Shown here in pieces: positions 1 to 8,583 of a stretch of DNA of 63,015 nt; position 1 is the first letter of the stretch; each line of letters opens with the position of its first letter. The translations under genes were made by a program, and so were the position numbers. The stretch covers positions 1 to 63,015 of the forward strand of contig JAGCWT010000088.1 in assembly GCA_017961705.1 (NCBI GenBank). Direction: 5' to 3'. The notes under the pieces were generated by a model. It was not told where the DNA came from. It worked only from the letters and a program-made list of their open reading frames with translations, and did no database searches. The DNA comes from Treponema sp. GTDB taxonomy: Bacteria; Spirochaetota; Spirochaetia; Treponematales; Treponemataceae.

Positions 1-133
1 CCTCCGTGTGTAACTTTGAGCGGTTCACACGTTGATTCTATGGGCTTTTAGGTTTTCTTTCTATTGCCGTAACTGCCAAGCTCTGTCAGTCCACCGCCAT
101 AGGCGGTGGTTTACCAAGGATTAATTATAAGGC

Positions 134-220
134 AAGGAGGGGGAAGTCTCCCCCTGCGGCCGCACTTCGTTGCGTCCTACCCCCTCTGCGGGCTCAAACG
201 CCGCCCGCAACGCCCGCTGC
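134..220. repeat. GC-rich intergenic repeat, family C copy 1
   Basis: GC-rich block of the type 'aaggaggggg aagtctcccc', then 'gcacttcgttgcgtcctacc' and 'cccgcaacgc'. Close copies lie at 14031-14117 and 44618-44703, with a more diverged one at 28204-28310. It fills the gap after the nitrogenase-like operon. A separate perfect 8-bp inverted repeat (ccaccgcc/ggcggtgg) lies at 93-111, and nothing coding is seen in 1-259. Confidence 0.7.
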
Positions 221-259
221 AATTAGTTTGCATCAGCAGGCAAATCCCCCCACAAAAGC

Positions 260-1615
260 CTATGTCAACTTACTTGAATACGTAGCATATGTTACAGTCT
301 TTCCTTCGTACAAAGTATTGTAAATGTCTTCCAAAAGACGAAGCCCGCCCTGGTAGCCCACATAGCTTTTTGAAACAATCAGCTGCTGGGTAATTGGTGC
401 AGAAAAATACTGAAAAAGATTTCCGCTTGCCTTAGTGTATCCTTTTTCCCAGTCGCTTCCAAGAACAAGTGCCCTGCCTGATTTTGCAATTTCTGGTTCA
501 ACCTTCCGCCTGATTATTTCAGAGTCAATTTCAAAGAAAAGCTTGTCCTTGTATTCCGGAAATTCATTTGCAAAAATTTGCCTAAGGTTTTCCTCATTTT
601 TCTTATTGGGATTATCCGTAACAAAAACTGCCCGCGGAATAAAACCAATTTCATCTTCCAGATATTTTGTAACACCAAAAGATGAAAGGCTGTCACCAGA
701 AACATAAAGTTCAAAAGGCAAGTTGTTTTGCAAAGAAGAAAAGAAATCTGCCGTATCAACAAAATATTTATAGTAAACATCCTCTTCGCTTTTTATTACC
801 TCTTCTACTTTTGCTTCATCAAGCCCGGCAAATTTTCCAACTTCCCTCAAGAAACGGCTAGCCTGTCCTGCTCCCACTGGCAAAATGGGATAATGAAGAT
901 ATGGAGTTCCATACTTTCTCTTAAGATGCTCAACAACTTCCAGACCAACCCATGGAGAAAGCAAAAGGTTAAACTGTGCATTCGGAATCTCTTTCCATTC
1001 AGAAACACCTTTAGAAGTAATTCCAAAAAGTATATTTACCTTTAACCCTATCTTTTCCAAAAGATTTTTTATCTGTGGCAAATCGCCTCTCCAAAACGGA
1101 TTCTGGGCAGGAACATCAGCAAAAACATTTACAAGCCCCTTTTCTACCTGAGGCTTTTTATTTCCCACAAACTGGTCAATTATTGCCTTTACAACAATTT
1201 CATGCCCATTGTAAGCATTCCCCTTAAAGCCCGGAGTGTCTGCACCAACAACAGGATATCCTTCATCCGCAAATTCTCCGGCAACCTCCGTTGTATTGTC
1301 ACCAATAATTCCTGCAGTGCATCCAGAAAGAGCCACAAACAAGTCGCCCTTCATAACTTTCATTGCACCCTGTATTTCACTGCGAAGATCCTTTTCCCCG
1401 CCAAAAACTACATTCGTCTCATCCGTATTTGTAGACGGTATCTGGTTTCCACCGGCATAAGATTCCCCATGGTTGCCAAGCCTGGAAAAAGCCGTAACAA
1501 TTCCAGAACAGCCCGGGCCCGCATGTACGATTGGAATCGCATAGGGAATTGCAAGCACAGTTGCCTGGGCTCCTAAAGCACAAGTATATCTTGGTTGTGA
1601 AATTTCACAGTTCAT
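260..1615 (-). CDS. Nitrogenase component 1-like protein, NifK-like subunit
   Basis: Predicted beta-like subunit (451 aa) of a nitrogenase-superfamily reductase. Three cysteines sit where P-cluster ligands occur in this family: Cys12 in 'YTCALGA', Cys36 in 'GPGCSG' and Cys99 in 'SGCTAGIIGDN'. The protein is shorter than NifK (about 520 aa) and lacks its N-terminal extension. Its ATG lies 1 nt after the stop of the NifD-like gene, with the ribosome site GGAGG inside the end of that gene, so the two are translationally coupled and probably form a heterotetramer. No NifH-type reductase, NifE/N or NifB gene is visible. The substrate is unknown, and a methylthio-alkane-reductase-like or other group IV role is only one possibility. 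Family membership is clear; the function is not. Confidence 0.82.
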   Translation of the reverse strand: MNCEISQPRYTCALGAQATVLAIPYAIPIVHAGPGCSGIVTAFSRLGNHGESYAGGNQIPSTNTDETNVVFGGEKDLRSEIQGAMKVMKGDLFVALSGCTAGIIGDNTTEVAGEFADEGYPVVGADTPGFKGNAYNGHEIVVKAIIDQFVGNKKPQVEKGLVNVFADVPAQNPFWRGDLPQIKNLLEKIGLKVNILFGITSKGVSEWKEIPNAQFNLLLSPWVGLEVVEHLKRKYGTPYLHYPILPVGAGQASRFLREVGKFAGLDEAKVEEVIKSEEDVYYKYFVDTADFFSSLQNNLPFELYVSGDSLSSFGVTKYLEDEIGFIPRAVFVTDNPNKKNEENLRQIFANEFPEYKDKLFFEIDSEIIRRKVEPEIAKSGRALVLGSDWEKGYTKASGNLFQYFSAPITQQLIVSKSYVGYQGGLRLLEDIYNTLYEGKTVTYATYSSKLT

Positions 1616-1616
1616 A

Positions 1617-3077
1617 TTAAACTCCTCCTACAAAATGAAGCGGGTCTGTTTTTTCATCCAACCACCAGTCCGTATATGGAAACTCAACATGGCTGGCAAT
1701 GGTTTTGTAAAGTTTCTTACTGGCAAGAATTCTCTTGATTCTATAGCCAAGCTCAATAATTCCGTCATAGCCAACACACTTGTTTGAATCTCCTTCCATA
1801 ATTGAAGGAATACCAAGCTTGTAGCCCAACACAGACAAAGCAGGATGGCGTACAATCAAAAAATCAGGATGCAATTTTAAAAGCTGCTTAATCACCTGGA
1901 ATGGCTGCTTATTGAATACCGTATAATTTGGAACGTTACCCACAGTTTCCGTCATAAACTTAAGGGTATTAATTTCTTTTGTGTCATAAGTCTGGTCGTG
2001 GTGGTAAGTTGTAATTCCAATAACTTCAAGACCCAAATCATGGCAAACGCTTGCCATATTATGTGCATAGGCCGCCCCGGACAAAACATAAACTTTTTTG
2101 CCTTTAAAAAATTCCCGCAAGCTGTTTAATTCAGGGGCAATGCGCTCATGTTCACTTTTAATTGCATCTTCTACTATGTCTTTTTTCCCGGTCAATTCTG
2201 CAACTGCCCTAAGCCAGCGGTCCGTCCACTGAACCCCGTAAGGAGCAGGGGCAATAACCTGGGGAATACCATAAAGCTTTTCAAGTCTGTTGGCTACAAA
2301 AGTTGCAAGAGTTTGGCAAATCGTTGCGGAACAGGCAGCCTCCGCCATCTGCGAAACTTCTTCAACAGAACGAGACTCCACCAAATAATTTGGCCGTAAG
2401 CCAATTGTTTTTAACAAAGGCGTAAAAGATTCAACACCAGAAAAGTTAAATATGTTCACCAAATCTGCCTGTTTCTTTTTGGGAGCCTTTACGGCAGTCT
2501 GCAATATTCCGTTAAAGGCCGCATCAAAACCCGTAGACCAAATCCTGGATTTGAATCCTTCACATTCAACTGCAAAAACAGGAATCCCCAGCTTTTTACT
2601 CATCTCTGACGCAACAGACTGAACGTCATCTCCTACAATTCCAGAAGCGCAAGATGTGGTAATATAAATAATCTTAGGGTTATAACGGCTAAAAGCTTCC
2701 TCTACAGCATGCCTAAGTTTATTGGCTCCTCCATAAATTGTATCCGACTCCTGAATATTAGTACAAATTGCATGGTGCTCAAAAGTCGATTTTCCGCGAA
2801 CCGCTGCAACAGGAAGCATACTAAGCCAGCGCTCAGAAACATAGCCGTAGCAGCCAATTGGTGAATGGCTAACAACAGCCGCATCATGAATTGAATAAAC
2901 CTGCATAAATGCACATTCTTCCTGGCAGTTTCCACACTGGCTAAATTTAAAGCGCCCAATTTTCAACTTGTTTTCTTCAGATGCTTTTTCCAGCCCCTCA
3001 GAATCTCCATTATAAGTTAAAATGGTATGCAAACGATTTTCTCGAATTTCAACTTTCTTGGTTAACTCTACTTCCAT
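1617..3077 (-). CDS. Nitrogenase component 1-like protein, NifD-like subunit
   Basis: Predicted alpha-like subunit (486 aa). Cys48/51/55 ('QCGNCQEEC'), Cys76 ('PIGCYGY') and Cys143 ('SCASGIVGDD') match the P-cluster ligand regions. By hand alignment to Azotobacter NifD, Cys254 ('ICQTLATF', 14 residues before 'YGIP') falls on the FeMo-cofactor ligand Cys275. The position of His442 is occupied by Glu in 'GIPSIMEGDSN', before the conserved 'GYDG'. I chose ATG 3077 because AAGAGG lies 6 nt upstream. The frame stays open to 3320, but that extension is AT-rich and unlike the family N terminus. It lies first in the operon, divergent from an amino-acid-type ABC importer. The cofactor and substrate are unknown, and a canonical FeMo-co nitrogenase is unlikely. 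Confidence 0.83.
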   Translation of the reverse strand: MEVELTKKVEIRENRLHTILTYNGDSEGLEKASEENKLKIGRFKFSQCGNCQEECAFMQVYSIHDAAVVSHSPIGCYGYVSERWLSMLPVAAVRGKSTFEHHAICTNIQESDTIYGGANKLRHAVEEAFSRYNPKIIYITTSCASGIVGDDVQSVASEMSKKLGIPVFAVECEGFKSRIWSTGFDAAFNGILQTAVKAPKKKQADLVNIFNFSGVESFTPLLKTIGLRPNYLVESRSVEEVSQMAEAACSATICQTLATFVANRLEKLYGIPQVIAPAPYGVQWTDRWLRAVAELTGKKDIVEDAIKSEHERIAPELNSLREFFKGKKVYVLSGAAYAHNMASVCHDLGLEVIGITTYHHDQTYDTKEINTLKFMTETVGNVPNYTVFNKQPFQVIKQLLKLHPDFLIVRHPALSVLGYKLGIPSIMEGDSNKCVGYDGIIELGYRIKRILASKKLYKTIASHVEFPYTDWWLDEKTDPLHFVGGV

Positions 3078-3400
3078 TCTTAACCTCTTTCTAAATACCC
3101 AGTAAATTACCGGGTAAAGCGATAATATAAAAAAAAACAAACTCTGGGAAATATAATTTTCTGATAGGTGATATAAAAAAAATGTATTATGAAAGTTTTT
3201 TTTAATTATTGACAGAAAGGATTTAGAAGTGTATAAATGCGACATAATCCTACCAATACAGTAGGTAAAACTGTTACAGGGAAATTTCTTCTGCCCTTTG
3301 CTTTTTTTGCACAGAGTCATAAATGAATTTTCCGCAGCAGTTACCGGTACCCATGGGAAAACACTTAGTCACTTATTCTTATTAAAGAGGAGATTGAAAA
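3078..3400. promoter_or_regulatory. Divergent promoter region between the nitrogenase-like genes and the ABC importer
   Basis: A 320-bp AT-rich gap from which both operons must be transcribed. It contains an inverted repeat cctac/gtagg at 3249-3265 and a weaker taccc/gggta pair near 3098-3118, both possible operator sites. A sequence resembling a -10 box for the minus-strand operon lies near 3125-3130. No riboswitch was recognised. Confidence 0.4.
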
Positions 3401-4267
3401 ATGAAAAGAATTGTAAAAACTGTTGGTGTTGCAATTACGGTTGCAGGTCTTTTTTCTTTTGCATCTTGCCAGAAAAAAAATAGCGAAAAAACTTCCAAGC
3501 CAGTAATAAAAATTGCCTGTGCCCAGGACGAAGGTGTTATTAGCTATGTTGATGAAAATGACCATCTAACTGGTGAAGAAGTAGAAGTCTGGAGAGAAAT
3601 TGCAAAGCGTATCCCGGAATATGACATTCAGTTTATTGCAACAGGCCAGGATGATGTCCGCATTGGAATTCAGACAGGAATCTACGACGGTTCAATTGCA
3701 GACTTTTTCCTAACAAAAGAACGCCTAGAAAAATTCGAAATCCCGCGTGAGCCTTTGGACTTTACATGGACAGGCATGCTGATACGCAAGGAATATGCAG
3801 AAGGCGTACGTTCCCTAGAGGCACTTGCCGGTAAGCAAAAAGACGGACTTACCATTGCCCCGCAGAGTTCAGCCTATGGTTCAACTTATATCCTTGAAGT
3901 TTATAATGAACAGCATCCGGAAAACCCCTTAAAGTTTGAAACAACATCCGAGGGAACATGGTCTGTAGGCATGAATTATGTTGGCGTAGGCCGTTACGGT
4001 GCAACTTGCGCACAAAAACAGGATTACGAAACAAAATTCGTTTCTGAAGACGGCGCTTTCCACGAGTACCTTGATTATGTAACATGGGTTCCAACACAGA
4101 ATGTCGGTGCCTATACCCTCTTCCGCAAGGGCATAGATCCCAAATTCCTTGAACGCTATGTAGAAGCCCTAAAGCAGGTAAAAGAAGAAGGAATAGCTTC
4201 TGAGCTTTCAAGAAAATTCTATGGCTATGATGCATATTCCGGAGAATATTTGGATATCGTTGAATAA
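3401..4267 (+). CDS. Substrate-binding lipoprotein of a polar amino-acid-type ABC importer
   Basis: A family 3 extracellular solute-binding protein (288 aa) that would capture the substrate outside the inner membrane. The N terminus has a signal sequence with lipobox 'FASC' and acylated Cys23. The body shows the usual SBP_bac_3 pattern: 'KIACAQDEGVISYV', a segment like 'TGEEVEVWREIAKRIP', and 'IQTGIYDGSIADFFLTKERLEKF'. AAAGAGGAG lies just upstream of the ATG. It is the first gene of a four-gene importer operon (SBP, two permeases, ATPase). The substrate cannot be read from sequence; divergence from the nitrogenase-like genes suggests a small amino-acid-like or sulfur-containing compound, which is inference. 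Confidence 0.85.
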   Translation: MKRIVKTVGVAITVAGLFSFASCQKKNSEKTSKPVIKIACAQDEGVISYVDENDHLTGEEVEVWREIAKRIPEYDIQFIATGQDDVRIGIQTGIYDGSIADFFLTKERLEKFEIPREPLDFTWTGMLIRKEYAEGVRSLEALAGKQKDGLTIAPQSSAYGSTYILEVYNEQHPENPLKFETTSEGTWSVGMNYVGVGRYGATCAQKQDYETKFVSEDGAFHEYLDYVTWVPTQNVGAYTLFRKGIDPKFLERYVEALKQVKEEGIASELSRKFYGYDAYSGEYLDIVE

Positions 4268-4299
4268 AAAATGATTGAATAAAAATGGCGGGGGCACAG

Positions 4300-4980
4300 A
4301 TGCATTTTAGGATAAAGAGCTTCTTTTCGTACTTTATAAAACTACTACCCTATCTCAAGACAACTTTTATATATGTATTGGTTGCCCTTTTGGTAGGGAT
4401 AATTTTAGGATTGATTCTGACAGTATTCAAGCTAAGAAAGAACCCCTTTTTGCGAACACTTTCTATCGTGTATACAGCCATCTTTAGGTCGATTCCTCCA
4501 GTCGTCCTTCTGTTTTTGGTTTATTACGGTTTAACTGCAATCGTACAGGGGGATTCGCAAAACAGACTTTTTTATGTTTGCGTAACTCTTACCCTGCTTA
4601 GCTCTGCATCAATCTCCGAGATTATGAGAAGCTCCTACTGCTCTGTACCCCATGGGCAGTATGAAGCCGGAGAAAGCATAGGCCTTACAAACATTCAGAT
4701 AGCAAGACGTATTATGCTTCCCCAGGCTTTTTACTTTGCCCTTCCCAACCTTTCTTCAATCATAATCGGTTTATTAAAAGACGGAAGCCTTGCCTTTACA
4801 ATAGGACTGGTAGATGTTTTTGGAAAAGCCAATTTGCTGAACAATACAACTTACAGCAAATACATTCTTGAAATCTATACAGCCCTTGCTGCAATATATT
4901 GGCTCATGGCAATAGTAATAGAAAAAGTCTTTGGACGGGTAGATTCCCTGCTTTCCAAAGATAAAAGGAAAAATCAATAA
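4300..4980 (+). CDS. Amino-acid-type ABC transporter permease 1
   Basis: An inner-membrane permease subunit (226 aa) of the HisM/GlnP type. It has about five hydrophobic segments, starting with the helix 'TTFIYVLVALLVGIILGLIL'. The EAA-loop region reads 'YEAGESIGLTNIQIARRIMLPQA', which contacts the ATPase in this family. I prefer ATG 4300 because a G-rich ribosome site (GGCGGGGG) lies 5-10 nt upstream; an in-frame ATG at 4285 has no such site. It follows the binding-protein gene by about 30 nt and precedes the second permease by 11 nt. Confidence 0.85.
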   Translation: MHFRIKSFFSYFIKLLPYLKTTFIYVLVALLVGIILGLILTVFKLRKNPFLRTLSIVYTAIFRSIPPVVLLFLVYYGLTAIVQGDSQNRLFYVCVTLTLLSSASISEIMRSSYCSVPHGQYEAGESIGLTNIQIARRIMLPQAFYFALPNLSSIIIGLLKDGSLAFTIGLVDVFGKANLLNNTTYSKYILEIYTALAAIYWLMAIVIEKVFGRVDSLLSKDKRKNQ

Positions 4981-4991
4981 GGAGAAAGCTT

Positions 4992-5735
4992 ATGAAATTT
5001 GACACGAACTTTGCACTTCAAACAATCCTTATTGCACTCAAAGGATTGCCAATTACGCTTGAAATTGTTTTTATAGTTTTTGGCTTGTCATTCTTTTTGG
5101 GTTTTCTAGTTGCAGTAGGAAGAGAAAACAAGTCTTCCATAAGAGCAAAACTCCTAACCGCTTACGTAAGCTTTATTCGCGGAACACCATTCCTTGTTCA
5201 AACATACCTTTTGTATATTGCCATACCCACAGCAGTCCAGCAGGCCTTGTTTGAAAAAAACATACACTTTAACGTAAACGTAATAAAGGGCTATTGGTAT
5301 GCATATATAATTCTTGTTTTATATTTTACAGCCCTCATGTCAGAAATGTTCAGGGCAGGATTAAGCGCAATTAACAAGGGACAGCTTGATGCTGCTTATT
5401 CTGTAGGGCTCACAAAAAGTCAATCTTACAGAAGGATTATTTTTCCCCAGGTAGTAGAACATTGTCTTCCTGTACTTTGCACCTATGTAACCGGAATTGT
5501 AAAAATGAGTTCCCTGGCCTTTGTCTTTGGCGTGCCGGAAATTACCGCACTTTCTAAGAACAATGCATCCAGAAACCTTGGCTATGTGGAAGCATATTTT
5601 GTAATTGCAGTTTTCTACATCCTAATGAATATTGGAATAGAATGGATATTTAAGCAGATAGAGCGAAGAAACAAGGCAAGACTAACTTTAACGGGAGGCA
5701 AGAAAAAAAATGCTAAGAATTCAAAATTTGCATAA
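4992..5735 (+). CDS. Amino-acid-type ABC transporter permease 2
   Basis: The second inner-membrane permease (247 aa). The EAA loop is visible as '[22 protein letters not shown]', preceded by '[15 protein letters not shown]', a phrase typical of polar amino-acid permeases. The ribosome site AAGGAGAAAG lies just before the ATG. Its 3' end overlaps the ATPase gene by 26 nt, which indicates coupled translation. It would pair with the first permease to form the heterodimeric channel. Confidence 0.88.
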   Translation: MKFDTNFALQTILIALKGLPITLEIVFIVFGLSFFLGFLVAVGRENKSSIRAKLLTAYVSFIRGTPFLVQTYLLYIAIPTAVQQALFEKNIHFNVNVIKGYWYAYIILVLYFTALMSEMFRAGLSAINKGQLDAAYSVGLTKSQSYRRIIFPQVVEHCLPVLCTYVTGIVKMSSLAFVFGVPEITALSKNNASRNLGYVEAYFVIAVFYILMNIGIEWIFKQIERRNKARLTLTGGKKKNAKNSKFA

Positions 5736-6462
5736 GGCATTTGGAAAAAACGAGATTCTAAAAGGCGTGAACCTTGATGTAAACAAAGGTGATGTAGTTG
5801 TAATAATTGGCCCCTCAGGTTCTGGAAAAACAACTTTTTTGCGTTGCCTTGATTTTATGGAAAGTGCAGACCAAGGTACAATGGAATTTGACGGTATAAA
5901 AACCCCGCTTTCACATGCGCACAAAAAGACCATACTTAAAATAAGAAGAAAAACAGGTTTTGTTTTCCAAAGCTTTAATCTTTTTAATAATAAAACTGCG
6001 CTTGAAAATGTAATGGAAGGCCTTGTAACAGCGCGAAAAATCCCAAAGGAACAGGCAAGGCAAATTGCAGAAAATGCGCTAAAAGACGTAGGACTTTTTG
6101 ACAGAAAAGATTTTTACCCCTCTCAACTTTCAGGTGGTCAGCAGCAGCGCGTTGGCATTGCAAGGGCAGTGGCAGCAAATCCAGACGTAGTCTTTTTTGA
6201 CGAACCTACCAGCGCCCTGGATCCCGAACTCGTAGGTGAAGTTTTGTCGGTAATAAAAAAACTGGCAAAAGAAGGAATGACAATGATTATCGTTACCCAC
6301 GAAATGGCATTCGCAGAAGAAGTGGCTTCCCACGTTGTTTTTATGGACGGTGGTGTCGTTGTAGAAGAAGGAAGCGCAAGAGAAATTTTTAACAACCCAA
6401 AAGAAGAAAGGACAAAAAAATTTTTGCAGCGAACCCTCAACAGAATCGAATACATCATTTAG
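5710..6462 (+). CDS. Amino-acid-type ABC transporter ATP-binding protein
   Basis: The cytoplasmic ATPase (250 aa) that powers the importer. Visible motifs are Walker A 'GPSGSGKTT', Q-loop 'VFQSFNLF', signature 'LSGGQQQR', Walker B '[12 protein letters not shown]' and the switch histidine in 'IIVTHEMAF'. Length is normal for the GlnQ/HisP group. GGGAGG lies about 9 nt before the ATG, inside the end of the second permease gene. It is the last gene of the importer operon. Confidence 0.92.
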   Translation: MLRIQNLHKAFGKNEILKGVNLDVNKGDVVVIIGPSGSGKTTFLRCLDFMESADQGTMEFDGIKTPLSHAHKKTILKIRRKTGFVFQSFNLFNNKTALENVMEGLVTARKIPKEQARQIAENALKDVGLFDRKDFYPSQLSGGQQQRVGIARAVAANPDVVFFDEPTSALDPELVGEVLSVIKKLAKEGMTMIIVTHEMAFAEEVASHVVFMDGGVVVEEGSAREIFNNPKEERTKKFLQRTLNRIEYII

Positions 6463-6483
6463 CACAACTTTTGTTGCGAGAAC

Positions 6484-6554
6484 CGGGGGTCCAGCTCCCG
6501 CCTCCATTGTCTAACGGCAACGGGCAAGCTGCCCCTCCACGGTGGCGTAGGTTT
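6484..6554. repeat. GC-rich intergenic repeat, family B, inverted copy
   Basis: A diverged copy of a repeat whose core reads 'gattggaggggcggcgtagc' on the other strand. Related copies lie at 8582-8670, 19968-20048, 22026-22112, 31526-31602 and 62092-62172. It fills the gap between the convergent ATPase and XRE genes and could end transcription on both sides. Confidence 0.55.
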
Positions 6555-6568
6555 CTTTTAAAAACTTT

Positions 6569-6889
6569 TTAAAAATATTTATCCGTAGATTTTTTTGCCG
6601 CAACAATAATGGATTCCACAATGTCTATTTGCTCCGCAGAACATTCCAAAAGAAGATCCATAATTCCGCTACAGTCAACCTGGGGCGCATCAAAAAGCAG
6701 GCTGTCGGTTTTTACTTTTAGAGACTGCGACAATTTTACCAGAACCGGCAAACTTAATTTGGTGCTGCCTGTTTCTATGTGACTCATGTGGGTGGGTGAA
6801 ATTCCAATTTGCTCAGCCAGCTGTTCCTGAGAGATTTTTTTCTGTTTGCGGAAATTCCTTATCCTCTGACCGATTTTTATGTAATCCAT
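6569..6889 (-). CDS. XRE-family transcriptional regulator
   Basis: A small DNA-binding protein (106 aa). Residues 5-60 form a Cro/CI-type helix-turn-helix: 'IGQRIRNFRKQKKISQEQLA', then 'GISPTHMSHIETG' and 'LSLPVLVKLSQSL'. The roughly 45-residue C-terminal tail is short and has no recognised ligand domain. It is divergent from a lipoprotein gene, and the gap between them holds two inverted-repeat pairs that are likely its operators. Autoregulation and control of the neighbour are inferred from this layout. AAGGTAAG lies upstream of the ATG. Confidence 0.88.
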   Translation of the reverse strand: MDYIKIGQRIRNFRKQKKISQEQLAEQIGISPTHMSHIETGSTKLSLPVLVKLSQSLKVKTDSLLFDAPQVDCSGIMDLLLECSAEQIDIVESIIVAAKKSTDKYF

Positions 6890-6905
6890 CCGAAGCTTAC
6901 CTTTA

Positions 6906-6999
6906 TGCCTATAAGATTAAACTCTACTTGAATTCTATAGGCAGATTTGATAAAATCACATAATCTACATAGGCAGAAATTCCAAAAACTTCGCCTATG
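6906..6999. promoter_or_regulatory. Two paired inverted repeats, candidate operators
   Basis: TGCCTATA at 6906-6913 is the exact reverse complement of TATAGGCA at 6936-6943. CATAGGC at 6968-6974 is the exact reverse complement of GCCTATG at 6993-6999. All four half-sites share the core TAGGC/GCCTA. They occupy the gap between the XRE gene and the lipoprotein gene. Confidence 0.6.
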
Positions 7000-7024
7000 C
7001 AATTAAACTTTTTCGAGGTTTTGT

Positions 7025-7543
7025 ATGAAAAAATTTGCTTTTTTGTTTATCATCGCTCTTGCATTAGGTTTTTCATCATGCGCATCAAGCGACAAAGTAA
7101 AAGATGTTGTGCGTCATGAAAAAGTAATTGAATTTTCCGGCAAAAGCCAGAAATCACTTTATGCTTATGTTGACAGCTCATTCTCAAGAGTCTTCAACTA
7201 TCCGGAAGTTCAGAAGGAATCTTCTGACGCAAGCTCATGCCAGGTTACCGGAAAGTACATGCTTGACTTTACAAAGAAAATGGTCAACTACCGCGTTCCT
7301 CTTTTTGTCTCTGTTTCAACAAAAGACGGAAAGGTTCGCGTCCTAATGGAATCAACTGTTTTCTATATGGACAAATCCAAAAAGGGTGCCTTCTGGGGAG
7401 GATGGGCAGGTGCATTAATGAACAAAAATGCAGAAACCCACTACACGGCATCTTATGAGATTGTTCAGAAAGAATTGGAAAGCCATTTCGAAAACATCTG
7501 TTCTGCAATAAAAACAAACATAGAATCAGAATCATCCTGGTAA
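7025..7543 (+). CDS. Small lipoprotein of unknown function
   Basis: A predicted 172-aa lipoprotein. The signal sequence ends in lipobox 'GFSSC', giving acylated Cys19. The mature part has no domain I recognise; it contains 'SLYAYVDSSFSRVF' and a small glycine/tryptophan-rich stretch 'KGAFWGGWAGALMNK' that may touch a membrane. GAGG lies about 8 nt before the ATG. It is divergent from an XRE regulator across four TAGGC half-sites, so its expression is probably controlled by that regulator. Confidence 0.7.
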   Translation: MKKFAFLFIIALALGFSSCASSDKVKDVVRHEKVIEFSGKSQKSLYAYVDSSFSRVFNYPEVQKESSDASSCQVTGKYMLDFTKKMVNYRVPLFVSVSTKDGKVRVLMESTVFYMDKSKKGAFWGGWAGALMNKNAETHYTASYEIVQKELESHFENICSAIKTNIESESSW

Positions 7544-7562
7544 TCCCTTATGCAACACAACT

Positions 7563-7734
7563 GGAAATCAGTTTTATGTGCAGCGGAAGTCAAAGACGGC
7601 TGAAAACCCGCATTGGAGAGGAACGTACCCGGCAGCGTAGCTTCAAGCCGCGAAGCGAGTTTAATTTCCTATTCCGCGACACCGCGGGTTTCTCAGACGG
7701 CTTTGACTGGGAGCGGAACATAAAACAGATTTCC
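7563..7734. repeat. Fold-back (long imperfect palindrome) element 1
   Basis: The ends are inverted copies: 'ggaaatcagttttatgt' on the left and 'acataaaacagatttcc' on the right. Inner arms 'agtcaaagacggctga' and 'tcagacggctttgact' also match in inverted order. The middle carries a fragment resembling the family B repeat. A smaller element with the same GGAAATC ends is at 62254-62323. No coding region is seen here. Confidence 0.7.
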
Positions 7735-7748
7735 TGTTTGCTAATGTA

Positions 7749-7777
7749 TTGACTAAAACAAACAATTCTTCCATAAT
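7749..7777 (+). promoter_or_regulatory. Promoter of the HAD gene, predicted leaderless
   Basis: TTGACT (7749-7754) and CATAAT (7772-7777) are separated by 17 bp. The ATG follows 5 nt after the -10 box and no Shine-Dalgarno is present, so the transcript would begin at or next to the start codon. Confidence 0.6.
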
Positions 7778-7782
7778 CATTT

Positions 7783-8583
7783 ATGGAACACATATCATTA
7801 ATTCTTTCGGACTTGGACGGAACACTTTTCCGCAACGACAAATCGGTTTCTAATCACACAAAAGAAATAATCATTAAAGCGCAGCAAAAAGGAATACTCT
7901 TTGGCATTTCAACTTCGCGCGCACTGGTGAACGCAGTTAAATTTCTTGGCGGAATAAATCCAGACGTTATAATTTCAAACGGCGGTGCCCTTGCATTCTA
8001 CCGCACAAAAGACGGAAGCCAGCAAAAGATTTATGATTCTGAATTTACAAAAGAAGAGACGCAGACTTTAATAGAAAAGACTTTCCAAGTGCTTGGCAAA
8101 GAAACCGTAATTTCTATAGACAACGAAAAGGGGCTTTATTCAAACGCTGGCGAAGATGATTTTGGCGACAAGTTCTGGACAAAAGTTGACTTTGAAAACT
8201 TTTGCGAGCCGGCAATGAAAGTCTGCATACAAACGCAGGATAAAAATGCCGTAGAAAAAATTGCAAGTTCCATAGGAATAGAAAACGTAGACTACCTTCC
8301 CTTCTCCGACATTCCCTGGTACAAGCTTACTAACAAAAATGCAACAAAGGAAAAGGCTATCCTTGCAGTAAGCAGTGCGCTAAAAATTCCAACGGAAAAC
8401 ATGGTTGCCTTTGGAGACGACTTTAACGACATTGGAATGCTAAAACTTTGCGGAAAAGGCATTGCCATGGAAAATGCCATTCAGGAAGTAAAAGACATTG
8501 CGGATGAAATTTGTCCTTCCAACGAAAATGACGGCATTGCAAAGTGGATGGAAATTCATACCGCCGGAACAAAAGAATCCTAG
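7783..8583 (+). CDS. HAD-superfamily Cof-type hydrolase
   Basis: A probable sugar-phosphate or nucleotide-type phosphatase (266 aa) of the Cof/YbiV class. Motif I is 'SDLDGTLFRND' with nucleophile Asp10 and acid/base Asp12. Motif III Lys lies in 'ATKEKAIL', and motif IV is 'FGDDFNDIGML'. A C2-type cap occupies the middle third. The substrate cannot be predicted. It has no ribosome site, and a -10 box lies 5 nt before the ATG, so a leaderless mRNA is likely. Confidence 0.9.
   Translation: MEHISLILSDLDGTLFRNDKSVSNHTKEIIIKAQQKGILFGISTSRALVNAVKFLGGINPDVIISNGGALAFYRTKDGSQQKIYDSEFTKEETQTLIEKTFQVLGKETVISIDNEKGLYSNAGEDDFGDKFWTKVDFENFCEPAMKVCIQTQDKNAVEKIASSIGIENVDYLPFSDIPWYKLTNKNATKEKAILAVSSALKIPTENMVAFGDDFNDIGMLKLCGKGIAMENAIQEVKDIADEICPSNENDGIAKWMEIHTAGTKES

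Noticed and set aside
1..259. NifH or another nif gene at the window edge
   Set aside because: The stretch is non-coding repeat DNA and a short hairpin; no open frame with the P-loop of NifH is present.
3078..3320. N-terminal extension of the NifD-like protein up to 3320
   Set aside because: The extension is AT-rich and hydrophobic in a random way, lacks a ribosome site and is not part of the family; AAGAGG supports ATG 3077.
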